64,000 bases of DNA. Origin: Hyphomicrobiales bacterium (GTDB lineage: Bacteria > Pseudomonadota > Alphaproteobacteria > Rhizobiales > Beijerinckiaceae). The number at the start of each line of letters is the position of its first letter. Within the stretch, counting starts at the first letter, position 1. Below are positions 62,272 through 64,000 of this stretch, in pieces. The notes beneath the pieces are model-generated. The model was given only the letters and a program-made list of their open reading frames with translations, searched no databases and was not told the DNA's origin. The position numbers were made by a program, and so were the translations under genes. The stretch covers positions 1-64,000 of the forward strand of contig JAIXTM010000018.1 of assembly GCA_027483945.1 (NCBI GenBank), given 5' to 3'.

Positions 62272-63459
62272 ATGCAAAATTTCGATGGTAAGCCCGGATC
62301 CCAACGCGGTTTGCGCACCCGGCTGGCGCATGCAGGGCGCAAGACCAGCGAGCAGTTCGGCTTCATCAACACGCCGATCTATCGGGGTTCGACCGTGCTC
62401 CACCCGGACACGCGGTCCCTCGAGACCCGGAACGCGCCGTATATCTACGGCACGAAGGGCACGCCGACGATACGCGCGCTGGAGGAGGCCTGGACCGAGC
62501 TGAGCGGCGCCGCGGGCAGCGTGGTGACCCCCTCGGGTCTCTCCGCCATCACCGTCGCGATCCTCTCGGTCGTCAAGGCCGGCGACCACATCCTTGTGAC
62601 CGACAGCGCCTATCGGCCAACCCGGATGTTCTGCGAGGGCGTCCTCAAGCGCCTCGGCGTTGAGACCGAGTATTACGATCCCGCCATAGGGGCCGGCATC
62701 GCCTCCCTGATGCGTGACCGGACGAGCCTCGTTCTGACCGAGGCGCCGGGCTCGCAATCCTTCGAGATGCAGGACATCCCCGCCATCGCGGAAGTCGCCC
62801 ACGCGCGCAGCGCGCTGGTCCTCATGGACAATACCTGGGCGACGCCGATCTTCTTCCCCCCGCACGAGCGCGGCGTGGATCTCGCCGTCGAGGCCGGCAC
62901 GAAATATCTCGGCGGCCATTCCGACCTGCTGCTGGGCCTGGTCTCGGCCAACGAGCGCGCCTACCCGGCATTGCGCGAGACGTTCGACCTTTTCGCCATG
63001 TGCGCCGGGCCGGAAGATGCGTTTCTCGCGTTGCGCGGCATGCGCACGATGGCGCTGCGCCTGCGCGAGGCGGAGCGGCAGGGTCTCGCTCTGGCGACCT
63101 GGCTCCAGGGCCGGCCCGAAGTGGCGCGGGTGCTGCACCCTGCCCTGCCCGACGATCCGGGCCACGCGATCTGGAAGCGCGACTTCCTGGGCTCGACAGG
63201 CCTGTTCTCGGTGATCCTGAAGCCGTTCTCGAAGAAGGCCGTGGCGGCCATGCTCGACGGGCTCGAGCTGTTCGGGCTTGGCTATTCCTGGGGTGGTTAC
63301 GAGAGCCTCGTCATCCCGTTCGACTGTGCGTCCTACCGGTCGGTGACGGCATGGGACCCGGGCGGCCCGGCCCTGCGGTTCCAGGTCGGCCTGGAGGACA
63401 TGGCCGACTTGCAGGCGGACCTGGAAGCCGGGTTCGCCCGGCTGAAGGCCGCCGATTGA
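62272..63459 (+). CDS. metC: Cystathionine beta-lyase (trans-sulfuration PLP enzyme)
   Basis: This 395-residue PLP enzyme cleaves cystathionine to homocysteine. It has RLAHAGRKTSEQFGFINTPIYRGSTVL, YGTKGTPTIRALEEAW, VVTPSGLSAITVAIL, LVLMDNTWATPIFFPP and the PLP-lysine segment VEAGTKYLGGHSDLLLG. SWGGYESLVIPF near the end favours MetC over MetB or MetZ. GGAG lies 11 bases before the ATG. It is divergent from aapJ across 287 bases. Confidence 0.92.
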   Translation: MQNFDGKPGSQRGLRTRLAHAGRKTSEQFGFINTPIYRGSTVLHPDTRSLETRNAPYIYGTKGTPTIRALEEAWTELSGAAGSVVTPSGLSAITVAILSVVKAGDHILVTDSAYRPTRMFCEGVLKRLGVETEYYDPAIGAGIASLMRDRTSLVLTEAPGSQSFEMQDIPAIAEVAHARSALVLMDNTWATPIFFPPHERGVDLAVEAGTKYLGGHSDLLLGLVSANERAYPALRETFDLFAMCAGPEDAFLALRGMRTMALRLREAERQGLALATWLQGRPEVARVLHPALPDDPGHAIWKRDFLGSTGLFSVILKPFSKKAVAAMLDGLELFGLGYSWGGYESLVIPFDCASYRSVTAWDPGGPALRFQVGLEDMADLQADLEAGFARLKAAD

Positions 63460-63462
63460 GCG

Positions 63463-64000
63463 TCAGGGCGCGATCCAGCCGGCTGCGACGGGCGTCGATA
63501 CGCCCGGCGACCAGGAGAGGCGGAGCCGGCGGTGACCGCCATGGCGCAGGTGGAGCCAGTCCATGGCTTCGACCGCGATGCTGACCGCCCGGAAATGCGC
63601 CCGACCGGCGGCGATCGCCGCATCGTCCGCCGGCAGGGCGAAGGCGTCGGCGTCGGCCAGCGGGGCGCCCGGGCCCGGCTCCTGTCCGTAACAGAGGCGG
63701 CTGAGCCGGCGGGACGCTTCCCAGGCGCCATCGGCCAGCCCGTCATCGGCGTGAAGCGTCGCCCGACCCTGCACCCGGACCTGGATCGCGGCCTCTGGAT
63801 CGTAGAACAGCAGCGACACACGCGGGTCGGCAGCGATTTCGGCCACCTTGGCGGACCGGGAATCGGTATGGACGCGCAAGCTCGGTTGATGCGGATCCCA
63901 AGCGCGAAGCACGACAACGCGATGGCGCGGCGCGCCGTCGAGGCCGATCGTGGCCAAAGCCGGCGTATGGAAAGGCGACCCCCGGTCGCGCACTCCCTGC
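63463..64000 (-). CDS. Pyridoxamine 5'-phosphate oxidase-like FMN-binding protein (5' truncated)
   Basis: The frame is open to the window edge, so the start is missing. The visible part (about 179 residues) has the split-barrel FMN-binding pattern PALATIGLDGAPRHRVVVLRAWDP, LRVHTDSRSAKVAEIAADPRVSLLFYDPEAAIQVRVQGRATLH and the C-terminal WLHLRHGGHRRLRLSWS. It fits the PNPOx-like superfamily rather than canonical PdxH, and the substrate is unknown. It converges on metC with a 3-base gap. Confidence 0.85.
   Translation of the reverse strand, partial: QGVRDRGSPFHTPALATIGLDGAPRHRVVVLRAWDPHQPSLRVHTDSRSAKVAEIAADPRVSLLFYDPEAAIQVRVQGRATLHADDGLADGAWEASRRLSRLCYGQEPGPGAPLADADAFALPADDAAIAAGRAHFRAVSIAVEAMDWLHLRHGGHRRLRLSWSPGVSTPVAAGWIAP

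Overview
This window is a GC-rich, densely coded stretch of chromosome from an alphaproteobacterium, most likely of the order Hyphomicrobiales (Rhizobiales). The evidence is the valS-popZ-tolC-pcm block, an Omp25/Omp31-type outer-membrane protein, an aapJQMP general amino-acid permease, an hdaA-ppk-ppx cluster, a DUF892/KGG stress locus with an EcfG-like promoter, and the tpiA|ppiD-trpE arrangement. I cannot resolve the genus from sequence alone. I see no insertion sequence, prophage, integrase, CRISPR array, toxin-antitoxin pair or rRNA. The region reads as core and near-core genome with a few lineage-specific inserts.

Layout. 1-4.4 kb: 3' end of glnA with a strong terminator, two small membrane proteins (one resembling a heme-copper oxidase subunit), parE, and a convergent porin-like gene. 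4.7-15 kb (minus strand): valS, popZ, tolC, a degenerate PIMT homologue, then dctD, dctB and an orphan tripartite-tricarboxylate binding protein. 15.2-17.3 kb: a stress-type cluster (DUF892 ferritin-like protein, KGG-repeat protein, Crp/Fnr regulator, small ORF) and tRNA-Cys. 17.4-24.5 kb: rnd, then a tightly overlapped minus-strand operon pgsA, AI-2E exporter, hdaA, ppk, ppx. 24.7-26.4 kb: purM-purN.

26.4-37 kb: a molybdopterin oxidoreductase with a small cysteine-bearing secreted protein, ndk, a Sel1-like protein, a DUF2147 protein, a divergent AsnC regulator/isochorismatase-like hydrolase pair, a YfcG-type GST, a small secreted protein, argC, an agmatinase-family gene, endonuclease V and ychF. 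37-45 kb: two permeases and an ATPase of a BMP-type nucleoside ABC importer (no binding protein in the window), quinone oxidoreductase, TerC, a UbiH-type monooxygenase and an AEC exporter.

45-57 kb: kdsA, an inserted block (DUF350, VOC protein, an alpha/beta-hydrolase lacking its serine nucleophile, type II NADH dehydrogenase), then pyrG, secG, tpiA, and divergently ppiD-trpE-sseA. 57-62 kb: the aap operon, with a 12-bp hairpin between binding-protein and permease genes and unusually long permeases. 62.3-64 kb: metC and the 5'-truncated end of an FMN-binding pyridoxamine-phosphate-oxidase-like gene.

Nothing here is a clear new defence or mobile system. The most testable novelties are a 10-bp palindrome shared by the two stress-gene promoters, the pseudo-enzyme-like hydrolase and PIMT, the lengthened Aap permeases, and a DctBD pair beside an orphan solute-binding protein.
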